64,000 bases of DNA. Origin: Desulfosarcina ovata subsp. ovata (GTDB taxonomy: Bacteria > Desulfobacterota > Desulfobacteria > Desulfobacterales > Desulfosarcinaceae). The first letter of the stretch is position 1; the number at the start of each line of letters is the position of its first letter. A program made the position numbers and the translations under genes. The stretch lies in assembly GCF_009689005.1 (NCBI RefSeq), contig NZ_AP021879.1:310001-374000 (forward strand), written 5' to 3'. Positions 18,069-27,042 of this stretch are shown here, piece by piece. The notes under the pieces were generated by a model. The model saw only the letters and a list, made by a program, of their open reading frames with translations. It did not search any database and had not been told where the DNA came from.

Positions 18069-18551
18069 ATGCATGGGCAAACCATGATGAACCCTGTGCC
18101 GAAACCGGTTGGCCCGCTTAACCTGCCGCCATCCCTGCCCAACTGTTTTCTCCTCCTGCGCCCCCATTCAAGGCCGCAGAAGCGTCGTGATGGTGACCCG
18201 CACGCCTCCCCAGATGACGAAACCGCAACGCGTCCCGACGAAGCCGTCGTGTGCCGTCAATGCCTCCACCCCATCACCTCCGTGGTGGAACAGCGGGTGA
18301 TCAACAGCGCCCATGTCCACACCTTTGCCAACCCCTCCGGAATCTTGTTCGAGATTGCCTGTTACCGGAATGCCAGCGGATGCGGCTATATCGGACCCAC
18401 ATCCGCCGAATTCACCTGGTTTCCCGGATTTGTGTGGCGCATCGCGGTATGTACCAACTGCCTGATTCACCTGGGATGGCGGTTCATTGCGGTGGACGGC
18501 AACTTTTTTCATGGGTTGATTACCAGCCGACTCATCTTTCCCAAGATATGA
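18069..18551 (+). CDS. CULT-domain (cereblon-like) protein
   Basis: 160 residues. The C-terminal 105 residues match the CULT domain (cereblon domain of unknown activity binding cellular ligands and thalidomide): CRQC and CTNC supply the four Zn cysteines, and the aromatic cage is visible as three tryptophans in FTWFPGFVWRIAV and LGWRFI. Bacterial single-domain CULT proteins are known (for example from Magnetospirillum) and bind uracil, uridine and thalidomide-like glutarimides; their role is unsettled. Residues 1-55 form a Pro/Arg-rich extension. The frame opens at 17976, but AGGAGG sits 8 nt before the ATG at 18069. The gene ends 7 bp before an IS end. Confidence 0.88.
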   Translation: MHGQTMMNPVPKPVGPLNLPPSLPNCFLLLRPHSRPQKRRDGDPHASPDDETATRPDEAVVCRQCLHPITSVVEQRVINSAHVHTFANPSGILFEIACYRNASGCGYIGPTSAEFTWFPGFVWRIAVCTNCLIHLGWRFIAVDGNFFHGLITSRLIFPKI

Positions 18552-18558
18552 ATGCCAT

Positions 18559-18574
18559 CAGCAATTGTAATTAT
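18559..18574 (+). repeat. Solo terminal inverted repeat of the IS found at 6475-8236
   Basis: CAGCAATTGTAATTAT is identical to the first 16 bases of the IS at 6475. No partner end or transposase is nearby, so this is a scar left by deletion or abortive insertion at the junction between the CULT gene and the cas3 relic. Confidence 0.8.
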
Positions 18575-18586
18575 AACAAAGGTAAA

Positions 18587-18605
18587 CCCCCGGCTTTGCC
18601 GGGGG
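18587..18605. terminator. GC-rich hairpin
   Basis: CCCCCGGC, loop TTT, GCCGGGGG. It is terminator-like in strength but without a T-run, 36 bp after the CULT gene. Confidence 0.5.
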
Positions 18606-18617
18606 ACCAGCATCATT

Positions 18618-18926
18618 GAGCAGACCGCGCAAGTGTTTCGTTTGCAACCCATTGAAAATATACGGAAGAGATTAAAGACAGAGGCAAAACCGCTTTATGT
18701 GGTAAGTACCTCACTGGTCGAAGCCGGTGTGGACCTTGACTTCCCGGTAGTCTATCGGGCGCTGGCCGGTCTCGATTCTATTGCACAGGCTGCCGGTCGC
18801 TGTAACCGCGAAGGAAGGCTTCCCAATTACGGAAAAACCGTTATTTTTCTTCCCGAGAAACAACCGAGTTACGTGCAGGCTCCGGCTTCACTTGCCCTGG
18901 AATATCTTCTAAAACCAGTCAAATGA
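18618..18926 (+). pseudogene. cas3: cas3 relic (helicase motifs V-VI only)
   Basis: About 102 codons of an open frame match the C-terminal part of the type I CRISPR helicase-nuclease Cas3: [21 protein letters not shown] followed by [14 protein letters not shown], which is motif VI (QxxGRxxR type) in the form seen in type I-C-like Cas3. The HD nuclease domain, motifs I-IV and the extreme C-terminus are missing, no start fits, and no other cas gene or CRISPR array occurs in the window. It lies directly after an IS end and before an IS630 fragment, so it is a deletion remnant. Confidence 0.82.
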
Positions 18927-18994
18927 CTTAATACTTCATTCAATTTCATGTATTATAATCACTCCGAAGTTTGCCCAAAAAAAGGAGCGAGGCA

Positions 18995-19672
18995 ATGGCT
19001 CAAGGCAAAGCACTTACACCGGAAGAGAAAAAAGTAATAGTGGCTTTGAAAGAATATTTTGACCGTACTATAGATGACCTTGAGGAGCAGGAAACCCTTA
19101 GTGTGCAGAGGGTGGCGAATGCTCTTGGATTTGGCATAGCAACGGTGAAAAGGACTATGGCGGACCATGGCCGTGGCATAAATTTCGATAAAGTGGAGAA
19201 GATATATAGAGGGCGACCACAAAAAGCGCTTTCCGATTCAGTACAGACAATTGTCCGAGAATACATACGTAAGGCCAACAAAGAAGGTGCGTATATAACA
19301 CTTGAAATGCTGTGTCAGTACCTTGAAGATGTCGCTCCTGAACAGGAATTTAGCATCCGGACATTGGGCCGAGCCCTTGACCGTTGGGGGTTTACATTTG
19401 GTAAAGGGATACGTACCCAGCGGTTTAAAGAGAAAGACCATGTAGTGGTAGCCAGACAACGCTACCTCAGGAGAAAAATTGCAAATAGAAAGGGCAAGGG
19501 GACGGTTCGTCCTGAAGTTTATCTGGACGAGTCGTATGTGAACAAAAATCACAGTAATGATTTCGTATGGTACTACGACGATGATGGGCCATGGATTCAA
19601 AAGCCCGAAAAATTGAATGGCAAAAGAAGCCGATATCCACCATCCAACAGATTCAGGCACTGGTTCATTTAA
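18995..19672 (+). pseudogene. IS630-type transposase, C-terminally truncated
   Basis: The start is at ATG 18995 with AGGAG 7 nt upstream. The N-terminal HTH (VQRVANALGFGIATVKRTMAD) and the first catalytic Asp (PEVYLDESYVNKNHSND) of the IS630/Tc1-like DDE domain are present. The frame then leaves the family around IQKPEKLNGKRSRY and stops, missing the second and third catalytic residues. At 19656-19667 a 12-base match (GGCACTGGTTCA) to the ends of the IS copies at 37391 and 43589 may mark the breakpoint. Confidence 0.75.
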
Positions 19673-19759
19673 ACCCATAATTTCACCTCTGCCTGGCCCA
19701 CCGGGGAAAGCATTTTGCTGTCTTTCGGGGAGACAGGTGAAAATGAGATTTCAAATCGC

Positions 19760-22700
19760 TCAAGCGGTCGTCCACGGATTGTCGTCAGACATATCCGGTT
19801 CGTCCAGCACGGACCTGACCTGGATTGCCAGCTCTACTTTTGAAAAAGGTTTTTGGATGAATTTGACACCTTCATCCAGGATCCCGTGATGCGCGATGAC
19901 ATTGGCGGTGTACCCGGACATGAAAAGGGTTTTGATTCCAGGGCAAAGCGATCGAATATGTTTTTCCAAATCCCGGCCGTTCATCTCGGGCATGATCACA
20001 TCGGTAACCATCAATGCACAATCACTATTGTTTTCCTTTATCAATTCGATGGCTTCCCTGGGGGTATTCGCCGCCAGCACGCTATATCCTAGTCCGGTAA
20101 GCATCATGCGAAGCAACTGCAGGGTCGATGCCTCGTCCTCAACGACCAGAAGCTTCTCGCCTTGTCCGAAAGGTATTCTGTCAGGGCGCTGGTACCGGTG
20201 GCCCACTTCTTCACCCGTATACCTGGGGAAATATATTTTGAATGTCGTTCCCTTCCCGAGCTCACTATACACGTTAATGAAGCCGCCATTTTGCTTTACG
20301 ATGCCGAAAACCGTGGCCAGCCCCAAGCCTGTACCTTGCCCGATTTCTTTGGTCGTGAAGAACGGATCAAAAATCAGCTTCTGGGTTTCTTTGTCCATCC
20401 CGAATCCGTCATCGCTGATGGCCAGCATGGCAAAATCACCAGGAATAAACCCCTTATGGAAGCGACAATATTTCTCATCGAAAGTACGGAAGTCCGTCTC
20501 GATGGTGATTTTTCCCGTTCCGGATATGGCATCACGTGCATTCACGCAAAGATTGGCCAGGATCTGGTCAACCTGAGTTGGATCAATCTCGATGGGCCAT
20601 AACATGTTTTTCGGGTGCCATGTTAAATCCAGGTCTTCACCGATCAACCGCCTCAGCATGCTGAGCATGCACTCTACCGTCTGATTCAAATCGATAACCC
20701 GCGGGGCAATGGTTTGCTTACGGGCGAATGCCAACAGTTGACGCGTAATATCGGCGGATCGCTGGGCTGCGGTACGAATTTCTTTCAGGTCTTTACGGAT
20801 GGATTCGTGTTGTACCGCTTTTTCCTCGGCCAGTTCCGCATAACCCAGGATCACGCTAAGCATGTTGTTATAGTCATGGGCAACCCCTCCGGCCAGCCTG
20901 CCCACGGATTCAAGCTTCTGTGCCTGGTGAAGCTGTTCTTCAAGCTCGACGCGCTCCGTGATATCGTTAACGACAATCAGAACGCGGGAAAGCGGATCCT
21001 CATATCCGGGAACAAACGCGCATGTCACGGTCACTGAGCACAGTTCACCATCGGCCGATTTCACGACACTGTCCAACATGATCCGCGTGTCTCCCTTCCA
21101 TAGGCCCACAAGAAGCGCTCTGAATGCATCTGAGGCTTCTGTGGAAATGCTGGCGTTTATTTTCTCAATCAAATGTTCAAAGGTGTCGGCTTTGAACAGC
21201 GAGAACGCCGCCGAGTTCACGCTTAGGATCCGGATGGTCTTCGTGCAGCGCTCCAGGATGTCTGGGTGCTGCTCCAGATAGCTGGCCAGGTAGGCCGCCT
21301 GTTCCTGTATCGCGTCAAATTCACCACGCACACCGGAAAAATCGATGAGCCAAAGCGCAGCGGGGTTGCTTTCAAATAGGATGCGAAACCTTTCCTCGCT
21401 TTCCTTCAGTTCTTTTTCCTGTTCTTTTTGTTCCGTGACATCCCTGAAAATAAAGACGGCACCCGATACGTTTCCCTCATGGTCCAGGATTGGGGCACCG
21501 CTGTTGGAAATTGGAATTTCGCGACCTTTACCGGTTATCAGGAGCGCATGGTCGGCCAATCCATGCGTGGCACCGTGACGAAGAACCTTATTAATCGGAT
21601 CGTCCAACGGCTGCCGGGTGAATTCATTGACGATGGTGAAAACCTCTTCCAGCCGGCAATTCACCACCGACGCTAGGTCGTGCTCCGATAGCATCTCGGC
21701 GACCCGGTTCATAAAAGTGATCCGCCTATCCATATCGGTGGTGATGACCCCGTCACCGATGCTGGACAAGGTGGCCTGCAACAGATTGCGCTGGTGTCGC
21801 AGGGATCCCGCCATTTCCTCCAGGTTACGGTTCTTTGTCTGGATCTCATCCCTTGAGGCGATGATCCTTTTGACCATCATTTCAAATGCGCCATGCAGAA
21901 TGGAAACTTCTGCGATCCGCGTATCCACCTGGTCAATGCGAAAATTATCCAGGTGGTCCAATTCAAGCCTCTGAATTCCAGCCACGAAATCCATCAGGGA
22001 GCGTGACAGGTGTTTGGAAATCAACATCGCTCCGGTGGCACCGATGATGACGGCTACACTGCCGGCCACCAGGCAGATCAGGATGGCAAACCCTATTTCC
22101 CGGTGGGTCTCTTTTTCAGATGAAACGCCGACCATGGCCAATGGAAAACCATCAAGCGGGCTGACCTTGATGTTCAACATTTCATACGACGATGGCACGT
22201 CGGACCATTTGCGCCATGTCTGGCAGCCTTCAACGAAATCCTGTTTCTCCTTGTCCGGGCCCGTTACGCCAGACGCTCTTAAGCCGGACCCAGTATCTGT
22301 CAGCAGGCAGGTGAACCCGCTTTTTCCGATTGTTGTGTTGGCAAAAAGATCCTTCTGGACTTTATCAAGATTGATGCCCACAATTCCGTAATCACCTGTT
22401 TGCCGGCCATCTTGTTTTTTGAAGGGAGATTTTATAAAGAGCGTTGCCGCCTGCCCGTCCTTCTGTTCGTTAGAAGCCACAACAATATTGGACAAATTGG
22501 AATCCTGAATAAAACCTTGAACACGACTTTGAGCCTTCGGGCCCATTAGTTGATTCATCATCCCTGAGCTATCAAACACGACTTTTCCATCGTGAACGAA
22601 GAGCACCGTGGCGATATCGGCATCCCGGGTACTTATTCGGGAAAAGAATCCTCGCAGCCCTGGTACCGACATGGCTGCGAGTTCCGGCGCCCTGAAGAAG

Positions 22701-22939
22701 ACACCCACGATGGGCTGGGATAACCATAGCTCCAGGTTGGCCTGTTTCCTTTCGACGTAATTCTGGAGGACGACGGAACCCTGCTTCACCATCAACGATA
22801 GTTCCCGGTGCGAACTTTCACTTTGGATCCTGGCGGAACTCCAAGCCGCAAACAGGGTTAGCGAAAAGATAATCACCACCATGAGGGCAATGGTCATCGC
22901 GGTCAGATACGCTTTAATGGAATACTTTCTGTTTATCAT
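19760..22939 (-). CDS. Hybrid sensor histidine kinase (extracellular sensor, HAMP, two PAS, HisKA, HATPase, receiver)
   Basis: 1059 residues. One membrane segment near residue 12-33, a large extracytoplasmic dCache-like sensor to about 285, a second membrane segment, a HAMP region, PAS domains at roughly 385-505 and 515-640, a HisKA box with phospho-acceptor GGVAHDYNNMLSVILGYAEL, a HATPase domain (NLCVNARDAI, GFGMDKETQKLIFDPFFTTK, GTGLGLATVFGIV) and a C-terminal receiver (VEDEASTLQL, phospho-acceptor Asp in MVTDVIMPEMNG, Lys in FIQKPFS). The kinase of this NtrB-like class passes phosphate to its own receiver. It lies 24 bp after a solute-binding protein gene on the same strand, so the binding protein may deliver the signal. 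No DNA-binding response regulator is adjacent. Confidence 0.92.
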   Translation of the reverse strand: MINRKYSIKAYLTAMTIALMVVIIFSLTLFAAWSSARIQSESSHRELSLMVKQGSVVLQNYVERKQANLELWLSQPIVGVFFRAPELAAMSVPGLRGFFSRISTRDADIATVLFVHDGKVVFDSSGMMNQLMGPKAQSRVQGFIQDSNLSNIVVASNEQKDGQAATLFIKSPFKKQDGRQTGDYGIVGINLDKVQKDLFANTTIGKSGFTCLLTDTGSGLRASGVTGPDKEKQDFVEGCQTWRKWSDVPSSYEMLNIKVSPLDGFPLAMVGVSSEKETHREIGFAILICLVAGSVAVIIGATGAMLISKHLSRSLMDFVAGIQRLELDHLDNFRIDQVDTRIAEVSILHGAFEMMVKRIIASRDEIQTKNRNLEEMAGSLRHQRNLLQATLSSIGDGVITTDMDRRITFMNRVAEMLSEHDLASVVNCRLEEVFTIVNEFTRQPLDDPINKVLRHGATHGLADHALLITGKGREIPISNSGAPILDHEGNVSGAVFIFRDVTEQKEQEKELKESEERFRILFESNPAALWLIDFSGVRGEFDAIQEQAAYLASYLEQHPDILERCTKTIRILSVNSAAFSLFKADTFEHLIEKINASISTEASDAFRALLVGLWKGDTRIMLDSVVKSADGELCSVTVTCAFVPGYEDPLSRVLIVVNDITERVELEEQLHQAQKLESVGRLAGGVAHDYNNMLSVILGYAELAEEKAVQHESIRKDLKEIRTAAQRSADITRQLLAFARKQTIAPRVIDLNQTVECMLSMLRRLIGEDLDLTWHPKNMLWPIEIDPTQVDQILANLCVNARDAISGTGKITIETDFRTFDEKYCRFHKGFIPGDFAMLAISDDGFGMDKETQKLIFDPFFTTKEIGQGTGLGLATVFGIVKQNGGFINVYSELGKGTTFKIYFPRYTGEEVGHRYQRPDRIPFGQGEKLLVVEDEASTLQLLRMMLTGLGYSVLAANTPREAIELIKENNSDCALMVTDVIMPEMNGRDLEKHIRSLCPGIKTLFMSGYTANVIAHHGILDEGVKFIQKPFSKVELAIQVRSVLDEPDMSDDNPWTTA

Positions 22940-22963
22940 CGGATTTGGCGCTATGAGGGTTCT

Positions 22964-23830
22964 TTATGGTTTGGAAGCCTGGCTGACAAACATAATGAAA
23001 TCATCCAAGGTAATACCCGTGTTTTCTTTCCAGTTCCGGTTGAGCTCGGAATCGGGTAGTTTTTTCTGCTGATCGAAAAAGCGGGCTACGGCCTCCTGCA
23101 GGTCTTTATCCGCTTTCCTGAAGCACCAACCATATTCAGTGAATTCGCCCACCGGGAAGGCAACCGAAACGTTTCCGGCAAAACTTTTTATTGACCAAAG
23201 CGCGCCATCCGCGCCGATGATGCTGAAATCAGCCTTGCCGGCATCCACGGCCAGAATCGCGTCCTTCTGGGGCAGGAAGACAATCTTCACGGGGTTTTCC
23301 TGGAAAGCGCTACGGTTCATGTCGTCAAGCCACGTATGGTAGGAGGTTTCTTTCATCACGGCAGCCGTCTTCCCGGCAAGATCTTTGATTTCCTTGAATT
23401 CCTCTTTTCTGGTTTTGTTCACGATGATGGTGTTACGGGAAATGTAAAGCGGCACGTACGCCAGCTTCTTTTCGCGCCATTCCACTTTAACCAAATCATT
23501 GGGGTACATGTCGCACTTGCCGGAAGCCAGTGGTTCGGGGGTGTATGCTTCATCTCGCAGAACCTCACCGGTATTGTTCCTGAACTGGTCATCCCAGGCT
23601 TCAAAATGTGTAAATTCCGGTTTGACCCCGCTTCCAAGAGAGTCGACATAGGCCATTGCGTTTTTCTGGTAAAAGTTCTGCTTGGTGCCGGCCAAACAGA
23701 TGCGAATAACCCCGCTTTTCATTATTTCATCCAAGGATCTTCCCCAGGCTGGCCTATTGAAGGGGAGGGAAACCAAAACACAGGTCAAGGACAGCATGGC
23801 CACGATGTTTCTTATATGATCGTTCTGCAT
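22964..23830 (-). CDS. Periplasmic amino-acid-type solute-binding protein (SBP_bac_3)
   Basis: 288 residues with a signal peptide (MLSLTCVLVSLPFNRPAWG). The SBP_bac_3 fold is shown by SLDEIMKSGVIRICLAG at the N-terminus, an LAGKTAAVMKETSYHTWL hinge, and IGADGALWSIKSF and FTEYGWCFRKADKDLQEAVARF near the C-terminus. No ABC permease or ATPase genes are near; instead the hybrid kinase follows by 24 bp. That arrangement suggests a sensory rather than transport role. AAAGGAGAAGTC precedes the ATG. Confidence 0.88.
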   Translation of the reverse strand: MQNDHIRNIVAMLSLTCVLVSLPFNRPAWGRSLDEIMKSGVIRICLAGTKQNFYQKNAMAYVDSLGSGVKPEFTHFEAWDDQFRNNTGEVLRDEAYTPEPLASGKCDMYPNDLVKVEWREKKLAYVPLYISRNTIIVNKTRKEEFKEIKDLAGKTAAVMKETSYHTWLDDMNRSAFQENPVKIVFLPQKDAILAVDAGKADFSIIGADGALWSIKSFAGNVSVAFPVGEFTEYGWCFRKADKDLQEAVARFFDQQKKLPDSELNRNWKENTGITLDDFIMFVSQASKP

Positions 23831-24304
23831 GACTTCTCCTTTTTCCGGGGGGGATTACCCCGTTTTGCCAGGCTTGGCGAACGTAGCCAATGATTGGCTT
23901 CTCTGGCGTTGTGAAACGGGAAAACAGTTTCCATCAGCTGATGGTCAGGAATGATCCCTAATGAGAGCGGATTGTCCTACTTTACCTGGCTGTAATTCCT
24001 GAGAACGCTGAAGTGCAATCCAGTAGCCGCCCCAGCTGAAACGCTGCTGCACTCGCTAAAGACGCAAGCCTTTCTTTCCGACAGATTCGGTATCAATGTC
24101 CCTGTATGTTTCAATACAGATGCCCAGATTCCATTCACCCAAAGTCCTTCATAGCCTAAGTAATACCGCAGCTTAGCTACTATTGCAGATACATCGAGTA
24201 AGTACAATGCCGCATGTCTGGCGATCTATTGTAAGTCCGGGGCGATTCCCTATTCCGCATTCATTGTTGCCGATATCCGTTGATTGAAATTGCGATTCGA
24301 TTGT
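23831..24304. other. Intergenic region
   Basis: 474 bp. A small frame on the minus strand (23977-24207) has no Shine-Dalgarno or coding character. A GGGG/CCCC mini-hairpin sits at 23847-23862. This is where base composition starts to fall toward the AT-rich island; nothing else is recognisable. Confidence 0.4.
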
Positions 24305-24712
24305 TTAATTCGGCAGGCGGGCATAATCTGATGCTTTTCGGTGCATAAGAGGCTGGACACGTTTTCTGAGGATGGTCTTCGGAGGTTTTTCAGCTTTTCT
24401 CAGTTCCAACCCGGTATCGTTTTTCACAACCTCAAAAATATCCTCTGGATCGATCCCCAAATGATCGACCAGCTTTTTGGGAATGACCAGGCTTCCTCTG
24501 CCGTTGACACATATTTTCGTATCAACGTTCTTTTTTTTGCGCTTGGTATTCACATCTTCAATCTTTCCCAAGGCCACCAGTCCATTGTAATACGCCGTTT
24601 TTAAGGCGGACACGGTTTTAAAACCGTGTTTTTCCATTATCTCGCCTTGTGGTGTGCCCATTTCGACAGCCTGAACCAGGGCATTATGCTCCACCAGTTT
24701 TTTTCGTGCCAC
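24305..24712 (-). CDS. AbrB/MazE-like SpoVT-fold DNA-binding protein
   Basis: 135 residues from a GTG at 24712 preceded by AAGGAATTTCT. Residues about 64-105 form the swapped-hairpin beta domain (VNGRGSLVIPKKLVDHLGIDPED) typical of AbrB/MazE antitoxins and transition regulators. The N-terminal half looks like an HTH-type segment (MGTPQGEIMEKHGFKTVSALKTAY) and the C-terminus is basic. No toxin-like gene is adjacent on this strand, so it may be a stand-alone regulator. Confidence 0.72.
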   Translation of the reverse strand: MARKKLVEHNALVQAVEMGTPQGEIMEKHGFKTVSALKTAYYNGLVALGKIEDVNTKRKKKNVDTKICVNGRGSLVIPKKLVDHLGIDPEDIFEVVKNDTGLELRKAEKPPKTILRKRVQPLMHRKASDYARLPN

Positions 24713-24980
24713 AGAAATTCCTTTTCGAAATCGATTGGTAAACATTTTTATAAGAATGGGTTGCGGAAAGAATCTTTCCCCCTTAAAAATTTAATCATCC
24801 CGCCTTTACTTTCAATATCCCGGTTGATGATTGTTCATTATCTTCAGATAATCATATGTTAACACATGTAACAGCGAGCGGTTGGTACACAAATATCGGG
24901 GTTACCTCAAACAAAGGATTGCATATCGCTTTTCGTTGAGCTATCAATAATTATCAGTTATTAATAGCAGGGGGGGCGTC

Positions 24981-25241
24981 ATGCCATCCAGTTATGTCAT
25001 CGGGACTCATTTTGAGGACCTCATAAAACGTCAAATTGCAAGCGGCCGCTATAGCAGTGCCAGCGAAGTCATTCGGGATGCTTTGCGTCTGTTTGAGGAA
25101 CAAGAAGAACTGCGCGCCGTCAGGATCGAACAGCTTCGCCGACAAATCAACGAGGGCAAAAACAGCGGTCCGGGAACGCTGGCGGCCGATGTCTTCAATC
25201 GGCTTGAAACCAAATACAGCCGCTTAGAAAAAGAATCATAG
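24981..25241 (+). CDS. parD: ParD-type antitoxin
   Basis: 86 residues. The ribbon-helix-helix start (SSYVIGTHFEDLIKRQIASG, then RYSSASEVIRDALRLFEEQE) is the CopG/ParD fold, and the C-terminal half is a charged tail that wraps the toxin. AGGGGGGGC precedes the ATG. It is 8 bp from parE and probably represses the pair through its RHH domain. Confidence 0.92.
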   Translation: MPSSYVIGTHFEDLIKRQIASGRYSSASEVIRDALRLFEEQEELRAVRIEQLRRQINEGKNSGPGTLAADVFNRLETKYSRLEKES

Positions 25242-25249
25242 ACCACACC

Positions 25250-25549
25250 ATGCAATGCGCCTTTTCCCCTCGCGCGGAATTGGACCTTGAGGAGATTGGC
25301 GATTATATCGCCCGTGACAATCCTTCCCGAGCGATTTCTTTTATTATTTCTTTTATTCAGGAAATTCGGGAGCTGTGTTTCAAAATAACGGCAGCACCGG
25401 AAGCCTTCCCGTTACGCCGGGAGCTTGGCAAAGATATTCGAATGGTTGCATTTCGTCATTATCTGGTTTTCTACACGGTCAGCGACAGCGTCCGGATAGA
25501 ACGCATCCTGCACGGGGCCCGTGATATTCCAAGCATATTTGGGGAATGA
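25250..25549 (+). CDS. parE: ParE-type toxin
   Basis: 99 residues of the RelE/ParE fold: FSPRAELDLEEIGDYIARDN at the N-terminus, LGKDIRMVAFRHYLVFYTV in the core, and IERILHGARDIPSIF at the end. ParE toxins poison DNA gyrase. It pairs with the antitoxin immediately upstream and appears complete. Confidence 0.92.
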   Translation: MQCAFSPRAELDLEEIGDYIARDNPSRAISFIISFIQEIRELCFKITAAPEAFPLRRELGKDIRMVAFRHYLVFYTVSDSVRIERILHGARDIPSIFGE

Positions 25550-25619
25550 TAAACAGGAGCACTTGGTGTGCATTGCCCCGTTTTTGAACCACCGCAACTA
25601 AGAATAAAAGAGAGGTCAT

Positions 25620-26708
25620 ATGTCGATTTTCGATCGGACATCAGGATTTGATCCTACTGACTGGATGCGGGAAAAGTCCTTGGCGGCTCTTGAAATCGCT
25701 GTAAAACTTGTTGATCTTGCCAACGAACCCGACACAACCACCTGGTATGAAAAAAATTTGAAGCGCATGGCAGAGCACCTGATTGCTCGTCTGTTACCAA
25801 TGACGGCGCTATTGCACGGTACTGAAGCCAAAGCAGTCGAACTCGACCAATGGAAAGGTATTGTGGAAAAAGGCACTTTCGCGCTTACCAAATGGTGCCG
25901 CCAGTGGAAGGTTGCCAACCCTTATCATTTTTCTGAAAGTGTAACCGCCAGCAAAAGAGACGGGGACGAAACCACCGAAAAACGCCAAGCCGTTGAGCCG
26001 ACCATTTTAACAAATGACTACGAACACAGCTTAACGCTTGAACTGGAAATTCACCATCATATGGCATATCAAATGTTATATGGTGGCCTTAATGACCCGG
26101 CGAAATCCTTACTGGCCTGGGCGCTTTTCAATCTCGGCGCGTCCGAATATACAGATATCGCGGTTCTGAACAAGAATTTCTTGCCAACGGATATCGGTTG
26201 TACGCCTGAGCAAACCAGCGAAGGATATCGCCTTCTGTATCAAAAAGGGCTGATTGAAAAAGTAGAGGGCCTCAATATCATTGATGAGGCCATCGCCCTA
26301 AGGCTGGTGGTGGAAGGAATCAACGACAGCAAACACGCGCTGCCTTTCCAGGAAGTTGCCTTCGGGCGTCCGGGCTTGAGAATTCAGGGAAAGCCAACTG
26401 TCGGAAACATCGTACAACTGACGTTTGACAAGCATCATAATAAATATCTGGAGTGGATGGCTTGTTCACAAGAAAAAATTCGACAGTTGCATGAAGCGTT
26501 GCAGCAATCGATCGGAAGTGATTATGTGTATATTGAAAATGTGCAAGTTGTCACAACAGCAGACAAAACTGACAACAAGTGTATTCTCGAAATACAATAT
26601 CGCCATCCTTTTGATAAGGACGATCGCCTGATGGAGGATCAAATAAAAACTGCCGCTGAAAAATGGATTAAGGCTTCGGTCGTATCGACAACAAGACCGA
26701 ATGGATAG
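25620..26708 (+). CDS. Unknown 362-residue soluble protein downstream of parDE
   Basis: No signal peptide or membrane segment. The N-terminal 100 residues are helical (MREKSLAALEIAVKLVDLAN, WKGIVEKGTFALTKWCRQWK). The middle (residues 175-235) looks like a winged helix: LLAWALFNLGASEYTDIAVL, TPEQTSEGYRLLYQKGLIEKVEGL. The C-terminal 60 residues are beta-rich and charged. AGAGAGG precedes the ATG and a terminator follows. It lies 70 bp after parE, so it may share the toxin-antitoxin promoter. I do not recognise a family. Confidence 0.72.
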   Translation: MSIFDRTSGFDPTDWMREKSLAALEIAVKLVDLANEPDTTTWYEKNLKRMAEHLIARLLPMTALLHGTEAKAVELDQWKGIVEKGTFALTKWCRQWKVANPYHFSESVTASKRDGDETTEKRQAVEPTILTNDYEHSLTLELEIHHHMAYQMLYGGLNDPAKSLLAWALFNLGASEYTDIAVLNKNFLPTDIGCTPEQTSEGYRLLYQKGLIEKVEGLNIIDEAIALRLVVEGINDSKHALPFQEVAFGRPGLRIQGKPTVGNIVQLTFDKHHNKYLEWMACSQEKIRQLHEALQQSIGSDYVYIENVQVVTTADKTDNKCILEIQYRHPFDKDDRLMEDQIKTAAEKWIKASVVSTTRPNG

Positions 26709-26722
26709 AAACACTCAATCAT

Positions 26723-26765
26723 AAAAGTGGCGGCGCTTTTTCTCTGAGCGTTGCCACTTTTTATT
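26723..26765 (+). terminator. Rho-independent terminator after the 362-residue gene
   Basis: AAAAGTGGC pairs with GCCACTTTT, with an inner GCGCT/AGCG helix, followed by T-rich sequence. It starts 15 bp after the stop. Confidence 0.82.
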
Positions 26766-27005
26766 TTCATCACCGGTAATGGTTTTATGGGATTCTAAGC
26801 CTTGTCGAGTTGGCTCAGCAATCGATAGGTGGGCTATGTTTCGAATTCCCGGTGGTTACTAAATCACAAGTACGAGTGACGTGAATAAACGCCGAAAGAC
26901 CGTAGAAAGATACAACATATTAATATTTTTAAAAAAAATAATCTTATCTTGCACTATTTCAGATAGCCGCTATAGTTGTCCGAAATTGGGCTTTTATTTT
27001 CTTAA
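26766..27005. other. Intergenic region left of nested insertion elements
   Basis: 240 bp, AT-rich toward the right (26920-27000), with no gene, hairpin or repeat that I can support. Confidence 0.35.
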
Positions 27006-27042
27006 CGGGGTATCCACTTAACCTAAAGTTTCCTAAATTCAA

